A stretch of 30,412 nucleotides of DNA from the NCBI GenBank assembly GCA_016926765.1, contig JAFGNY010000234.1, positions 1-30,412 on the forward strand, given 5' to 3'. The notes under the pieces were generated by a model. The model was not told the DNA's origin. It did not search any database and saw only the letters and a program-made list of their open reading frames with translations. Of this stretch, positions 29,860 to 30,412 are shown piece by piece (position 1 is the first letter of the stretch; the number at the start of each line of letters is the position of its first letter). Source of the stretch: Bacteroidales bacterium. Lineage in GTDB: Bacteria; Bacteroidota; Bacteroidia; Bacteroidales; FEN-979. The position numbers were made by a program, and so were the translations under genes.

Positions 29860-30412
29860 GTTAGCAGGATTTGGGTCAGGATGAGGTTGAAAAGAATGAT
29901 CAGGATGCTGCTCGAGACAACCGCTTTGGTACTTGCCTGTCCGACCTCAAGCGCCCCCCCCTGAGTCATGTATCCATAAAATCCGGCAACCGTAGAGATG
30001 ATAAAAGCAAAAAAGACCGTCTTGATAAGCGCATAGAAGACGATATAGGGGCGAAAATCATACCGGATGCCGTAAAGGTAATCGGTGGTGGTCACCAGTC
30101 CTGAAGCCTCCATGGCGATCCATCCTCCCAACACCCCCAGCCACATGCTGAAGACGATCAGTACGGGATTGATCAGCAGGCAGGCGACCACTTTGGGGAA
30201 GATCAGGTAGTTGGCCGAGTTGACTCCCATGATCTCCAGGGCATCGATCTGCTCGGTTACCCGCATGGTCCCGATTTCGGAAGCAATCCGTGAGCCTACT
30301 TTCCCGGCCAGAATCAGGCTGATCACGGTAGGCGAGAACTCCAGTATGATCGATTGCGCCGTGGTAAATCCAACCATCGAGAGAGGGATCAGCGGGCTGT
30401 CGATATTGAATG
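29856..30412 (-). CDS. mlaE: MlaE-family ABC permease, 5' end outside window
   Basis: MlaE is the membrane subunit partnered with MlaF. About 185 codons are visible; the frame runs open to the window edge and begins mid-protein (FNIDSPLIPLSMVGFTTAQSI). The MlaE hallmark regions are present: IILEFSPTVISLILAGKVGSRIASEIGTMRVTEQIDALEIMGV and then YLIFPKVVACLLINPVL. The C-terminal region has further membrane helices. The TEQIDALE stretch is the conserved coupling region that contacts the ATPase. An internal ATG at 30377 is not the start, since family sequence continues upstream of it. An MCE-domain partner (MlaD) is not in the window. Confidence 0.94.
   Translation of the reverse strand, partial: FNIDSPLIPLSMVGFTTAQSIILEFSPTVISLILAGKVGSRIASEIGTMRVTEQIDALEIMGVNSANYLIFPKVVACLLINPVLIVFSMWLGVLGGWIAMEASGLVTTTDYLYGIRYDFRPYIVFYALIKTVFFAFIISTVAGFYGYMTQGGALEVGQASTKAVVSSSILIILFNLILTQILLT

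Overview
The window looks like a chromosomal segment of an uncultured or little-studied member of the Bacteroidota, probably Bacteroidales-like. Evidence for this is Bacteroidetes-type promoters (TTG, 19 bases, TAnnTTTG), few Shine-Dalgarno sites, proteins ending in type IX secretion (T9SS) sorting domains, a DUF3109 protein, and an ATP synthase a subunit with a signal peptide and a long exported N-terminal region. I see no tRNA, rRNA, CRISPR array, transposase, phage or plasmid gene.

Layout. 1-817 (minus) is the start of a complex I operon: nuoA and a truncated nuoB. 1205-2276 holds a convergent, overlapping DUF3109 gene and a ferritin gene. 2317-7594 (minus) is the ATP synthase cluster atpB-E-F-H-A-G without atpD and atpC. 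7701-8057 is a small lipoprotein. 8226-11835 (plus) is a TolC/HlyD-type export pair followed by tsaB. 11901-20253 mixes secreted proteins (an Omp28-like thioredoxin-fold protein, an FG-GAP/PKD/LamG protein and a fragment of a T9SS protein) with a glutaryl-CoA dehydrogenase-like enzyme, ispG and a membrane-bound AraC-type regulator. 20374-22120 holds a diacylglycerol-kinase-like lipid kinase and an outer-membrane barrel. 22117-26088 (minus) is a compact four-gene operon: nitrilase-family amidase, GT2 glycosyltransferase, polysaccharide deacetylase and O-antigen ligase-like protein. 26181-28417 (plus) is pgk overlapped by a GT9 heptosyltransferase-like gene. 28598-30412 (minus) is cvpA, mlaF and a partial mlaE.

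The genes are mostly core metabolism, energy generation and cell envelope. The most unusual signal lies in the DNA between and inside them. At least eleven short degenerate tandem arrays with a strict 7-base or 8-base period, and mostly different unit sequences, sit at gene ends, in intergenic gaps, and inside three conserved genes (tsaB, ispG and the GT9 gene). In those genes they are translated in frame as extra loops. Because 7 is not a multiple of 3, a stop-free heptamer array encodes the same heptapeptide cycle in all three forward frames. As a result IspG and the unrelated GT9 enzyme carry nearly the same inserted heptapeptide. A second repeat family, a palindrome centred on GAGGCATGCCTC, occurs four times, once inside the ispG insertion.
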